NCBI GenBank assembly: GCA_036490175.1
Contig: DASXEJ010000238.1
Coordinates: forward strand, 29,007-93,006
Direction: 5' to 3'
DNA length: 64,000 nucleotides
Source: Pirellulales bacterium
GTDB lineage: Bacteria; Planctomycetota; Planctomycetia; Pirellulales; JACPPG01
Shown one piece after another: positions 9,095 to 18,326 of this stretch; positions within the stretch are counted from its first letter, which is position 1; each line of letters opens with the position of its first letter. The notes beneath the pieces are model-generated. The model searched no databases, was not told where the DNA came from, and saw nothing but the letters and a program-made list of their open reading frames with translations. The position numbers and the translations under genes were made by a program.

Positions 9095-10576
9095 CTAAGA
9101 GCTGACGACTCCGTCGCGGGTGGCAAGACTTCGCGCAACGGTTGCGCCCGAGTTCAGCGCGCCTTCCATGAAGCCCACGAACTTCAGGCACGCGTGCTCG
9201 CCGGCAAAATGCAGCCGATCGAGCCCTCGGGCCAGGATAGGTCCTTGCCGTGTCACTTGTCCCGGAGCGGGTGTGGAGTAGCTCCCCTGTGTCCACTTTT
9301 GGCCGGGCCAATCGATGAATTGTGAGCGCACAAAGCTCTCTTTGAAACCGGGATAACGCGCGCCGACTTCGCTTTTCATCGTACGGTCGCGCTCGTCGGG
9401 TTTTGCGCGAGAAAAGTTGTCGGCCGCCGCGGCGCCTGCAAAGGCGACCAGAACTTGCTCGGGACCTCCGCTTTGCCCAGCCGTTGCGCTCCACGTAAAT
9501 CCGATCGGCCCGTCGCTCATACTGGAGGGAGGCAAGTCGGACTTTTCCCAGCAGGCATCACGCAGCGAAATCAGAAACTTGATGTTGTGGCCCATCTGGG
9601 GGCGCAGCACGTCCGGCAGCAAGGGCTCGAATCGAATGGCGCCCCACGTACTAGGAGGAATGGCCAGCACCACATCGTCCGCTTCGAAGGTCTTGCCGGC
9701 CTGACATGTTACTTTCACACCGGCCCTGGCGACCCGAACGGATTCCACAGGCGAGCGTAACTGAACCGCGTCGGCGCCGATCTTTTCGGCAAGGCGACGA
9801 GCCAGTTGCTGGTTACCACCCACGCAGCGATAGACTTCGTTCTCGGTCCAATACTTTTCCAGCCCACCCCCTTTGACGCATGTCAGCATCCCCAGAAAGC
9901 TTTCGCGCTCGGTCGGCACGCCACTATAGGAAGCGAACTCGGCTTCGATGGCGCGGCGCGCGATGGGATTGATATCTTGTCGCGCGAGCCAGGCGGACAT
10001 CGACAGTTCGTCGAGTGCTTGTGCGTCTGGCGCGGTCCAGGGCGCGTCGGCGTCGATCGGTCGGGCAGCGTCAGTGATCTTGCCGTAGATCTGTTCGATC
10101 TTCTGAAAAAGGGCGATCACGGCCAGCTTGCTCAGCCGTTTGCCGTCGATCACGACTGGACTGCCGAGATCGCGCGGCTCGGGAATCTCGACTAACGGCA
10201 GGTGGAAGTTCTTGGCATACGCCAGCCAGGTGGGATGGTTCGAGCCGATGAATTCCCCGCCTGCTTCCACGGTCTTGCGCGGCACAACGTCCGTGAGTGT
10301 GTGGACTCGTCCGCCAATGCGATCGCGCGCTTCGAGCACCACGGTTTGATACCCGGCCGCATGCAATTCGTAAGCGCAAGCCAATCCTGCGAATCCGGCT
10401 CCGATGATGATTACGCGGCGTCCCGTTTCGCCAGGTCGCCGCGCATAGGTGTTCGAGCCGCTGAGCAGCAACCCGCTAGCAGCGGCCAGAGATTGCCTGA
10501 CAAACCGGCGGCGCGAGATGCTGTCAACGGGCTGTCCATAGCGGGCACGTAGCAAGCGATACAGAGAATGATTCAT
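9095..10576 (-). CDS. Tat-exported flavin amine oxidase
   Basis: FAD-dependent amine oxidase of 493 residues. A twin-arginine signal (SRRRFVRQSL, residues 21-30, then AAASGLLLSG) predicts folded export to the periplasm. The ADP-binding fold VIIIGAGFAGLACAYEL and the following ARDRIGGRVHT are at the front of the mature domain, and the C-terminal FAD contact FAGEHACLKFVGFMEGAL is intact. I chose ATG 10576 because the protein then starts just before the Tat signal; the frame extends 36 codons further. The substrate cannot be told. It is divergent from the PAP2-like gene. Confidence 0.88.
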   Translation of the reverse strand: MNHSLYRLLRARYGQPVDSISRRRFVRQSLAAASGLLLSGSNTYARRPGETGRRVIIIGAGFAGLACAYELHAAGYQTVVLEARDRIGGRVHTLTDVVPRKTVEAGGEFIGSNHPTWLAYAKNFHLPLVEIPEPRDLGSPVVIDGKRLSKLAVIALFQKIEQIYGKITDAARPIDADAPWTAPDAQALDELSMSAWLARQDINPIARRAIEAEFASYSGVPTERESFLGMLTCVKGGGLEKYWTENEVYRCVGGNQQLARRLAEKIGADAVQLRSPVESVRVARAGVKVTCQAGKTFEADDVVLAIPPSTWGAIRFEPLLPDVLRPQMGHNIKFLISLRDACWEKSDLPPSSMSDGPIGFTWSATAGQSGGPEQVLVAFAGAAAADNFSRAKPDERDRTMKSEVGARYPGFKESFVRSQFIDWPGQKWTQGSYSTPAPGQVTRQGPILARGLDRLHFAGEHACLKFVGFMEGALNSGATVARSLATRDGVVSS

Positions 10577-10793
10577 GGCTGGTCTTGGCACGGAGTCGGT
10601 AATCGTCCTTTGCCCTGTCGTCAGCATAGCAATTGGGCATCCTGCGTGACTAAGGCACGGCCTGGAGGCGTGATAGCATGCCAAAGTTCTCTTGCTTTCT
10701 CGTCACTGGCAAACGGGTCCGCATTGCTGCTGTCAAGACGACCTGGGATACTTCGCCCCTCTTCTTCACCTCTATTTCTGGAGATGCAACCGC

Positions 10794-12041
10794 ATGTCTT
10801 GCGGCGCGGATCACATTGCGCTCGGAGTGCGCGCCCCGCTACCGGCGGCGGTTGTGATCTCGTGCATTCGCGTCTCCTGGCTGGCGCTCGCGCTCTTAGG
10901 CGATCCAGAGATCGCGAACGCCTGGCAGGAACCATTCTCAGGCAATCGCACGTCTGAACAGACAGAATTGAACACTTCGCCGGGTTTTACGGAAGGGTTT
11001 ACGCGCCTGCCGCCCCCAGCGCCGCCAGGAGCGAGCGCGTTCATGAACCCGCCCCTGTTGGTTGTGCAGCGTTCGGATCGAATTTGGAGTCCGGAATATG
11101 TTGCCCAGCGCGTGGCGGCGGAACCCCAGCCGATTCGTCTGCCGCCGCCGACGTTCATTCCCACGCCCGATGAGCGTGCCGGCGCGGGCGCCGGTATCGC
11201 GCCCGCGGCGCCCTTCGACGAATTGGGCGGAGCGGGCACCGGATCGACAGATCCGGTGATTGGACTGGCGACTCCGCCCGAGGGACCGAAGCGGCGCGGT
11301 TTCTTCGCCAAGGTTTTTGGGCCTGGGATCGAGGCCGGTGGCGAAATGCTGTCCGACGTACGATTCGACTATGTGAATTTCTATTCGCCGCGCAGTCTAT
11401 TGTGGTTGGGGGGCGGGATTGGCGTGGCGGCCATTCTGGCCAATACGTCTATCGATCAGCACGTGCGCAATTGGTATCAGGACGATGTCCGAAGTCCCAC
11501 CACCGATCGAATCCATGACGATATCGCCTGGTTGGGTAACGGCGGCCTGATGCTGCCGATCTGGCTGGCCAGCGGATACCTGGTGACGCCGCTCGAAGAG
11601 TATTCGTCGGTGGCGCATGTCGTTGGCACGTGGGGCCGCAATAGCACGCGGGCTTTTCTGGTCGGCGGTCCGATGTTGCTGGCATTGCAATATGGATTGG
11701 GTGCGCACCGACCGAGCGCCGACCTGGACTCTCATTGGCACCCGTTCAAAGATAGCCACGGTGCCAGCGGCGACGCGTGGATTGGCGCGATCAGCTTTTT
11801 GACCGCCGCCAAGATGACAGACTCGAAATTGGCCAAGGTGGCCCTCTGGTCGTTGGCGCTTTTTCCGGCCTGGGGTCGCATGGATGTCGACCAGCACTAT
11901 TTGTCGCAAGTCACCTTGGGCGTATGGCTCGCCGCATTATCGGTCGAAGCGGTCGACAGAACCGACCGGTCGACCAACATGTTCATCATCCCCACGGCCG
12001 GCCCCGGCACGTTCGGCGCGACGTTTGGCGTCAGGTGGTGA
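10794..12041 (+). CDS. secreted PAP2-like phosphatase domain protein
   Basis: 415-residue protein with an N-terminal hydrophobic export segment (about residues 16-42), a 130-residue Pro/Ala-rich low-complexity region, then a membrane-embedded domain resembling type 2 phosphatidic acid phosphatase. The three PAP2 motifs are recognisable but altered. Motif 1 is reduced to GLGAHRPS. Motif 2 reads SHGASGDAW where PSGH is usual. Motif 3 reads GRMDVDQHYLSQVTLG, keeping the Arg and His but with Gln in place of the usual Asp. GGAGA lies about nine bases upstream of ATG 10794; upstream codons in the same frame are not needed. Activity is uncertain. Confidence 0.65.
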   Translation: MSCGADHIALGVRAPLPAAVVISCIRVSWLALALLGDPEIANAWQEPFSGNRTSEQTELNTSPGFTEGFTRLPPPAPPGASAFMNPPLLVVQRSDRIWSPEYVAQRVAAEPQPIRLPPPTFIPTPDERAGAGAGIAPAAPFDELGGAGTGSTDPVIGLATPPEGPKRRGFFAKVFGPGIEAGGEMLSDVRFDYVNFYSPRSLLWLGGGIGVAAILANTSIDQHVRNWYQDDVRSPTTDRIHDDIAWLGNGGLMLPIWLASGYLVTPLEEYSSVAHVVGTWGRNSTRAFLVGGPMLLALQYGLGAHRPSADLDSHWHPFKDSHGASGDAWIGAISFLTAAKMTDSKLAKVALWSLALFPAWGRMDVDQHYLSQVTLGVWLAALSVEAVDRTDRSTNMFIIPTAGPGTFGATFGVRW

Positions 12042-12366
12042 GCGTCACCGTCCTTTTGGCAGTCGTTCTTCGCCAAGACGATTTCTCTAGCCACTAGCGT
12101 GCTCTGGGCCCACCGGCCGCTTCTTGGTGAGTTTCCAGCGTACTTTAAATCGGAAGGCGTTCGCTAAATTGGGTTGGGAGTAGCAGGCGGGCGCTTGGAA
12201 TACACGCATTGGTTGCCACCGCTCCGCAATAACGCGGCTGGAGGCACGATTCGATTCCTCGCAGGCAGGACTTTTCGGATTTAGAAGGTAGAATATTGTC
12301 AATATCGATGCCTGGGCGGCGAAGTGCTGCTAAGAGTCGTGAAGCCCCGTCGGGAGGACCTAAATT
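12042..12366. other. intergenic, no gene seen
   Basis: 325 bases between two plus-strand genes. The sequence is more AT-rich than its neighbours near 12280-12310, where a TAGAAT hexamer precedes a GAATATTGTCAATATCG stretch; this could hold the promoter of the next gene. No convincing coding frame. Confidence 0.4.
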
Positions 12367-12654
12367 ATGTGGCCGCAGGTTGTTGAAACGTTGTCGCGCG
12401 ACCCGGGCATTTTGTTAGGTGCCATCCTGGGCACGTTGGGAATTCTTGCCGGAACCGCCATTAGCATTACCGCCATCACGACCGATGCCTGGCGGAAGAT
12501 ACGGCAAACCGAAGACAACAACGCGCTCAAGCAGTCGATGCTCGATCGCGGCATGACGGCCGACGAAATCTCGACGGTCATGAAGGCCTCGCCGCAGAAG
12601 CGTGCTTCGTTCTCTTTCAATGCGGGGCGCGGTGGCGTGCGTTGCGAGGCGTAG
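12367..12654 (+). CDS. small single-pass membrane protein, unknown
   Basis: 95-residue protein with one N-terminal transmembrane helix (about residues 14-38, ILLGAILGTLGILAGTAISI) and a cytoplasmic helical tail containing ALKQSMLDRGMTADEISTVM. The layout resembles PspB-like small membrane proteins, but I cannot assign a function. GGAGG lies about eight bases before the ATG. The stop lies 73 bases before the start of the next gene in the same direction, so the two may be co-transcribed. Confidence 0.7.
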   Translation: MWPQVVETLSRDPGILLGAILGTLGILAGTAISITAITTDAWRKIRQTEDNNALKQSMLDRGMTADEISTVMKASPQKRASFSFNAGRGGVRCEA

Positions 12655-12727
12655 TGCATCGCACGTGGCGATTCGTCCCCCACTGGATTTCGGTTGCTGC
12701 CGCAACGTGGTTTGGGGCATCCGGTGC

Positions 12728-13591
12728 ATGGCTGCGATATCAGCGTCTGTCAGCCCGGTAGGCGTGTGGCAGAAGTTGCGATTTTTTCGCTGGTTGGCTG
12801 CCACCGGACTCGTTCTGTTATTGGTTGCCATGCTGTTTGAAGAATCGTTGATCTTCTTCCCGTCGCCATACCCCGAGGGAAACTGGCAGCCGCGACACTT
12901 GCAGTTCGAGGACGCGTGGTTCGCCGCGGCCGACGGAACGCAACTGCACGGGTGGTATGCTCCGGTCGAGCAACCGCGCGCGCTTCTCTTGTTCGCCCAT
13001 GGCAATGCCGGCAATCTAGCGCATCGGGTTGACCTGTTGCGTTACTTCCAGCAGGATTTGCGCGTGGCGGTGCTCGCCTTCGACTATCGTGGCTATGGTC
13101 GCAGCGCCGGCAGACCGAACGAGAGCGGGGTCCTAGCCGATGCCCGTGCTGCGCGACAGTGGCTAGCTGACAGAGAACAAATCGCGCCTGAGACGATCGT
13201 GCTGATGGGAGAAAGCATTGGCGGCGCCGTGATGGTGGATCTGGCGGCGGTCGACGGGGCACGCGGATTGATCCTGGAGAATACTTTTGCGTCGTTGCCG
13301 GATGTTGCGGCCCATCACTTTCGCTGGCTACCGGTGCGAATGCTATTGCGCACGAAGCTTGATTCCGCGGCCAAGATCGGCCGTTACCGTGGCCCGCTCC
13401 TGCAATGCCACGGCGACGCGGATATGATCGTGCCCTTCGAGCAAGGTTTGCGCCTGCACGACGCGGCGCAATCGCCCAAACGCCTGGTGGTCGTCGCCGG
13501 CGGCGATCATAACGATCCGCGTCGCCCCGAATGGCTAGCGGCGCTGGATGAGTTCTTCGACGAACTACCGCCCCCATCGGCGGCGCGCTAG
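12728..13591 (+). CDS. membrane-anchored alpha/beta hydrolase (Bem46-like)
   Basis: 287-residue serine hydrolase with an N-terminal transmembrane anchor (about residues 18-38). The fold begins at the LLLFAHGNAGN oxyanion segment (87-97). Nucleophile S163 is in GESIGG, the acid is in HGDADMIVP (D230 or D232), and H261 is in GGDHND. This arrangement matches the Bem46/YqkD group, whose substrates are generally unknown. The frame extends upstream into the preceding gene; ATG 12728 keeps the signal anchor at the N-terminus. It is convergent with the MORN gene, with a terminator between. Confidence 0.88.
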   Translation: MAAISASVSPVGVWQKLRFFRWLAATGLVLLLVAMLFEESLIFFPSPYPEGNWQPRHLQFEDAWFAAADGTQLHGWYAPVEQPRALLLFAHGNAGNLAHRVDLLRYFQQDLRVAVLAFDYRGYGRSAGRPNESGVLADARAARQWLADREQIAPETIVLMGESIGGAVMVDLAAVDGARGLILENTFASLPDVAAHHFRWLPVRMLLRTKLDSAAKIGRYRGPLLQCHGDADMIVPFEQGLRLHDAAQSPKRLVVVAGGDHNDPRRPEWLAALDEFFDELPPPSAAR

Positions 13592-13676
13592 CGGGCCGGC
13601 GTACCGTGACGAGTGTGACCGGCCACTTGCGGCGTTCCACGGTACTGTCGCTGTTGGGCGGTGGGATTCCGCGGGA

Positions 13677-13716
13677 AAATAAAAACGCCCACGGCGCCGA
13701 AGCGGCACGTGGGCGT
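13677..13716 (-). terminator. intrinsic terminator of the MORN-repeat gene
   Basis: Perfect 8-bp stem ACGCCCAC (13685-13692) with GTGGGCGT (13709-13716). On the minus strand it is followed by a T-rich run (complement of 13677-13685). It lies 37 bases past the stop of the minus-strand gene. Confidence 0.85.
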
Positions 13717-13752
13717 TCTGTCTGTGGTTCTTGGCAGGCAAACAGCGTCGCG

Positions 13753-15096
13753 CTAGCGACGCATCGTCGGGGGCGGTATCCGGCGTGCAGTGCGTGCCTG
13801 GCGCACAGGCGGCTTTGCCGCCGAAGTCACCGGAGGCGCCGTTGGCGGAACGCTCAGCGTGGAATCGATCGAAATCGATGCGTCGGCCGCGAGCGATGAC
13901 TGCCCCTCGGTGATCCGCGCCGAGTTGGCAACCTTTCCGTCCTCTTTCCACCACGTCCATTTACCAATTTCGACGCCCTTGACGAAGTCTCCGCTGACGG
14001 CCTTCTGGCCGTTTTGATGCCACCATGTCCAGGAGCCTATGCGATCGCCATTGGTGTATTGCCCTTCCACGGCCTTCTGTCCATTTTCGTGCCACCAAGT
14101 GACATGTCCTACCGGTACATCGTTCACGTATTTGCCTTCGGTTTCCTTTTGGCCGTTCTTGTACCAGGTCGTACACAGGCCGTGCTTTTGATCTTTGCCT
14201 TCTTTTTGCGCCGTGGTCGTGACCGTACCGTTCCACCAGTCGTAATTGGTGCTTAACACCTCGCGAGCGAAGAGGTACGTTCCCTCGCTTTTCGTCTGCC
14301 CGTTGGCGTGAGTCTCGATCTTCTTCGCCAGGCGCTGGCCGTTCTGGTAAGTATCGTTCATGGTCAGGTTCTTGGCAGAGCCCCATTCCAGCCAGTGTCC
14401 GTCGAGTTGGCCGGCGGTGAAATCAAGCTCCCGCATCTTGGACCCGTTGGGGTAATACCAGGTGGATTTTCCCTGTCGTTCGCCATGCTCGAAGTTGAAT
14501 TCGCTGCACTTGCGATCTCGGTTGTCGTAAATCGTCCAGGTGCCATTCAGGCGACCGTTCTCGAACGTCACTTCGCTGACAAACGGCGATTGAAATTGCT
14601 TGTAGGGCGGCTGCGAGAACATATCTTTGCCCAGAACGAGGTGCCACCGCGTCCAGGGGCCTTGGCGTTCTCCGTAACGGTATTCGCCGCGGGCGAGCGT
14701 GCGTCCTTTTTCGTCGTACATGGTCCACTTGCCATGATTGACGTAGTTACCGCTGGCGTCCTGTACCACTTGCCGCTCGATCTTGACGGCGCGGTTCGGA
14801 TAACGCTCTTGAATCAGTTCGGCTTCGTTGGAATTGTCTGGTGCGGCCGGTTGCTCTTCCGCCGCAGACGGCGCCGCGTCGACGGCGACGGGGGCCGGTT
14901 CGTCGGCCACCATGTCGGCGGGTTCGTCGGCCGTGGCGGCGGTTGGCTCGTCCGCCACTTTGGTCTCAGGTTTTTCGGCAACAGCCGTGGGAAGCGCATC
15001 TGCCGGAGTCGATCGAATCACGTCGGCACGACACGGCATCGCCAAGGGCATGCACGCCGCGACAGTCCAAAGTAGCCCTAGCGAGTGACGGACCAT
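13753..15096 (-). CDS. secreted MORN/YwqK-like repeat protein
   Basis: 447 residues. A signal peptide (MVRHSLGLLWTVAACMPLA, cleavage around 24) is followed by an 80-residue Ala/Glu/Pro-rich linker. The rest is a run of about ten toxin-antitoxin YwqK-type MORN variant repeats with the pattern G-x-(W/Y)-x-x-(W/Y)-x-x-x-G-x-(K/R); two clear units are WWHENGQKAVEGQY and WWHQNGQKAVSGDF. Such repeats form beta-hairpin solenoids that bind lipid or protein. The C-terminal 50 residues are Pro-rich and basic. A GGGGA motif is upstream of ATG 15096. Export and envelope association are inferred from the signal; no partner gene is adjacent. Confidence 0.82.
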   Translation of the reverse strand: MVRHSLGLLWTVAACMPLAMPCRADVIRSTPADALPTAVAEKPETKVADEPTAATADEPADMVADEPAPVAVDAAPSAAEEQPAAPDNSNEAELIQERYPNRAVKIERQVVQDASGNYVNHGKWTMYDEKGRTLARGEYRYGERQGPWTRWHLVLGKDMFSQPPYKQFQSPFVSEVTFENGRLNGTWTIYDNRDRKCSEFNFEHGERQGKSTWYYPNGSKMRELDFTAGQLDGHWLEWGSAKNLTMNDTYQNGQRLAKKIETHANGQTKSEGTYLFAREVLSTNYDWWNGTVTTTAQKEGKDQKHGLCTTWYKNGQKETEGKYVNDVPVGHVTWWHENGQKAVEGQYTNGDRIGSWTWWHQNGQKAVSGDFVKGVEIGKWTWWKEDGKVANSARITEGQSSLAADASISIDSTLSVPPTAPPVTSAAKPPVRQARTARRIPPPTMRR

Positions 15097-15647
15097 AACC
15101 GGAATCCCCTATGCAAGCAGGACGGTTGGAAAAATCCACATCAATGGTGCATCTCTTGTAGGCGAATCGGTCCGAGTTGTGTGCCAAATTAAGATTTCCT
15201 GACGAATCGTCGAGATTTCGCCTTCTGGCATATGTTGCCAGCATGCAACCGAAGGCCGCGTGAACGTGCTCAAGTGCCACGCCAGCAATTGGTTGAGTGT
15301 GGCAAGGTCTGTCCAAGGCGACCGAGCCAGGAATCGCTCGTTGGCAGCCCGCCCGTTGGGCATCGCCTGGCAACCTACTCAGCGCCCAGGCGGCCCACGG
15401 CAACAGCGATTTCTGCCTTACCGTTAAAATCTACTTGTGCGTCATAGTTGCGACTTGGCCCATTCCGGCGACCGCCGCAGGAGAGAAGCGGATGAGGGTT
15501 TTGCGACGTTCGTGGCGTGGGACTTCTGGAGCGTGACGCGCCGCGATAGCCTATGGACAGAGGAATCATCGGTCGCACGGTCCAGAGTTGGCCCTCGTCA
15601 AGCGCGAGCGCCACGATGGCCAGTAAGTCGTAAGAGGCCCAACCGCC
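15097..15647. other. intergenic between divergent genes, no gene seen
   Basis: 551 bases between the MORN gene and yqgE. Open frames on both strands have no ribosome binding site or recognisable composition. It must carry promoters for both flanking genes. Confidence 0.4.
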
Positions 15648-16202
15648 ATGGAATCACTTCAAGGCTTCTTGCTCGTTGCCGCGCCGGCACTGGTGGATCC
15701 GAATTTTCGCCAGACCGTAATACTGATCGTGCAGCATTCGGACGATGAAGGCGCGCTCGGTCTAGTTCTGAACCGCCAGACGAGCACCACGGTCGCGGAA
15801 TTGTGGGAACGTTTGGGCCAAGAGGGAAAGGTTAATGACGGGCCGGTCAGCCTGGGGGGGCCATGCGAAGGCCCGCTCATGGCGCTGCACACCGAGAAGT
15901 CGGCGGCCGAGATCGAGGTTCTCCCTGGCTTGTATTTCAGCGCGGCGGGGGAACAGCTGCGGTCATTGGCGGTCAACTCGCAGGTCGACGTGCGATTTTT
16001 CTTTGGCTACGCCGGCTGGGGTGCAGGCCAATTAGAAAATGAGCTCAGTAGCGGCGCTTGGCGCACGGAGCCGGCGTCGCTCAAACACATTTTTGTCGTC
16101 AACCAGCAGCTGTGGGAACGCTCGATGAGCGAAGCCGCCGGCTGGGAGGTTTTGGCCGCATTGCGGATTAAAGACATTCCCGTCGATCCGTCGCGGAATT
16201 GA
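15648..16202 (+). CDS. YqgE/AlgH family protein
   Basis: 184-residue cytoplasmic protein of the UPF0301 family. The diagnostic N-terminus (GFLLVAAPALVDPNFRQTVI) and the ALGLVLNR segment are present, followed by GGPCEG and the FFGYAGWGAGQLENEL signature at about 121-136. In pseudomonads AlgH influences alginate regulation, but the molecular role is not known. AGAGG lies about ten bases before the ATG. It is convergent with the amino-acid permease 21 bases downstream. Confidence 0.93.
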   Translation: MESLQGFLLVAAPALVDPNFRQTVILIVQHSDDEGALGLVLNRQTSTTVAELWERLGQEGKVNDGPVSLGGPCEGPLMALHTEKSAAEIEVLPGLYFSAAGEQLRSLAVNSQVDVRFFFGYAGWGAGQLENELSSGAWRTEPASLKHIFVVNQQLWERSMSEAAGWEVLAALRIKDIPVDPSRN

Positions 16203-16223
16203 GCCTCCCGCAAAGCGGTCGGC

Positions 16224-17630
16224 TTACGAGTTCTCTGCATCGAAAATCTTGGCCGCGCCATAGACCGCCATGCCGATCGCTATCAGCATCAGTCCCGTGG
16301 TGCATTCCAGCGGCGCGGCCCAAAACATGCTTGCCAGCACAAACACATAAGCGACTGCGAAGATCCCCGGCAAAACCGGGTAGCCCCACGCGCGATAAGG
16401 GCGATCAGCCGTGGGCCGATTGCGGCGCAAAACAAACACCGAGAAGACGGCGGCCAGGTAGAAAACCGCCGCCCCAAAAATGCAATAGTCGCTCAGCACG
16501 TCATACAGACGCTTGTTGGGATCGGGATAAAGATTCCCGGCCAAGACCAGCAGTACCGACCATCCGGCCAGCGCCGCAATCGCAAGCGCCGGCGTGCCAA
16601 ATCTCGGATCGATGCGGCGTAACGGGCCGAGGAAGCGACGATCTCGCGCGGCGGCAAATATCACGCGCGGTCCAGCCAGAATATTGGCGTTCAATGCGCC
16701 AAATACCGAAATCGCGAGCATCGACAGCGTGAGTTTACCGCCGAAGTTGGGAAGCAGCTTTTCGGCAGCCAATTCTGCCGTGGCATCGGCCGTGGCAATT
16801 TCTTCCACCGGCAATGTGATGTGGTAGGCCAGATTCGCTCCGGCGTAGAGCAGGATCAGCAGCACGATTCCACCGATCAAAGCACGCGGAACATTGCGCG
16901 CCGGCTGGTGTACTTCCTCGGCGACAATCGGCAGATTGGCCCAGCCGTCGTAGGCCCACATGATGCCCGAGACGGCCCCCCCGATTCCGGCCAGAAATCC
17001 AGCGTCCATCACGGTGGGCCACAGGTCGCCGAGTTCTACGCTTTGAGTCTCGAAGGCCATAAATGGCAAGATGGCCAGAAACGCCACGAAGCCACACTTG
17101 ATTATCGTGGTCACATTCTGCACAACCCCGCCCCAGCGAGTGCCTACGATATTCACCGCTGCCAGCAGCACGATACTGCCGACCGAAACCAGGCTATTTG
17201 TCGCCAGCCCCCATTCGCCCAGGCCCGCGATCAGCACGAGTTTGCTCAGCGCGATGGCCATCGCCGCGGCCAGCGTTGCGATGCTACCGCTGCGAACTAC
17301 GCAGAATTCGGCCCAGGCCCAAGTGAACGCCCACAACGGTCCGTAGGCCTCGCGTAAGAAGAGATACGAACCGCCAGCGCGTGGAAACATGGCTGACAAT
17401 TCAGCAAGCGCCAGCGCGCCGCACAGATTCACCAAGCCCAGCACGACCCACAGAGTGAGGATCAAGCCGACGTAGCCGTGAGTCGCCACGGCCACCTGGC
17501 TTGGCTTCAAGAAGACTCCGGACCCGATGACGCTCCCCACGACCAAGGCAATCGCCGAGAATAGTCCCAAGACCGGTTGCAGCGACGTGTCGGTCGGGGA
17601 TGCGCTGTCGGCGCGATTGCGAGAATCCAT
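16224..17630 (-). CDS. APC superfamily amino-acid permease
   Basis: 468-residue inner-membrane transporter with about twelve helices. The first helix carries the unwound substrate motif VVGSVIGSGVFLKPSQ, and helix 6 carries GIMWAYDGWANLPIVAEEV, as in LAT/SteT-type exchangers. The PRAGGSYLFLREAYGPLWAF segment after helix 2 is also typical. The Trp/Gly-rich helix 6 favours a neutral amino-acid exchanger, but the substrate cannot be fixed from sequence. The start at 17630 has no strong ribosome binding site. Confidence 0.9.
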   Translation of the reverse strand: MDSRNRADSASPTDTSLQPVLGLFSAIALVVGSVIGSGVFLKPSQVAVATHGYVGLILTLWVVLGLVNLCGALALAELSAMFPRAGGSYLFLREAYGPLWAFTWAWAEFCVVRSGSIATLAAAMAIALSKLVLIAGLGEWGLATNSLVSVGSIVLLAAVNIVGTRWGGVVQNVTTIIKCGFVAFLAILPFMAFETQSVELGDLWPTVMDAGFLAGIGGAVSGIMWAYDGWANLPIVAEEVHQPARNVPRALIGGIVLLILLYAGANLAYHITLPVEEIATADATAELAAEKLLPNFGGKLTLSMLAISVFGALNANILAGPRVIFAAARDRRFLGPLRRIDPRFGTPALAIAALAGWSVLLVLAGNLYPDPNKRLYDVLSDYCIFGAAVFYLAAVFSVFVLRRNRPTADRPYRAWGYPVLPGIFAVAYVFVLASMFWAAPLECTTGLMLIAIGMAVYGAAKIFDAENS

Positions 17631-18326
17631 TGCGACTCAAAATATCGGGTCTGCGGCGGCGCAGCCAGGGCGGGTCCTGGGCCAGTTGCGAATCGCGGTC
17701 CCTGCCCAGACTGTGCACCAGCCGCTCCCTGCGGCGGTGGTGCGCAGCGAGCGCGACTTGCGTTGGGCGCCCACGCGCTGCGCGAGACTGCTTAAATAGA
17801 AATCATTTTTGAGCAGTTACCTGATCAATAATGATGCAGCGAGGCAGCTCCGATCCGTGCCGAGGGCATCACCCGGCAACTAGATGGCAATTCTTAGAAA
17901 ATTGCGCAATGGCTTAAACAGAATGGTTTTATGTGCCATGAAATGCTTAGATTCGGTATTCCGTAAATCGGGGGGGTGCGAATGGCGCGGAATTCGCGGT
18001 ATCTCCAACGGTGATGGATAGTTAGCGCCGCTAAGGTTTGCCTTTTTGGTATTGTGCGATTAACATGAACCAAGTATTTGGAACATAGAAGCGGCTGCCT
18101 GCGGGCCGGGATCACATCCGGTGCCGTTGGGTAAGCCGTTCGAGCGGCATGTGCAACATCCTCGTTGGCTGTTGGACATAGCAGGGATTGCAAAGGTGTT
18201 GGGCTGGGGAACGCTAATGACCTGAATGACAGCTAATCGCTTCGGCAAGCATGCGATTAGCGAGTGACGAGCATCGGGCGCGGCCGTTTGCATACGGTTG
18301 GGCAAGGTGCAAAAGGCATTTACACG
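17631..18326. other. intergenic with a strong hairpin, no gene seen
   Basis: 696 bases between divergent genes. It contains a stable stem-loop at 17711-17747 in which GCACCA with GCCGC (17715-17725) pairs with GCGGC and TGGTGC (17731-17743), without a T-run. The stretch 17880-18060 is AT-richer and may hold the promoter of the sigma-54 activator. No convincing coding frame. Confidence 0.4.

Noticed and set aside
14308..15075. 255-codon plus-strand frame opposite the MORN gene
   Set aside because: It is antisense to a well-supported repeat protein; no ribosome binding site, and composition follows from the complementary codons.
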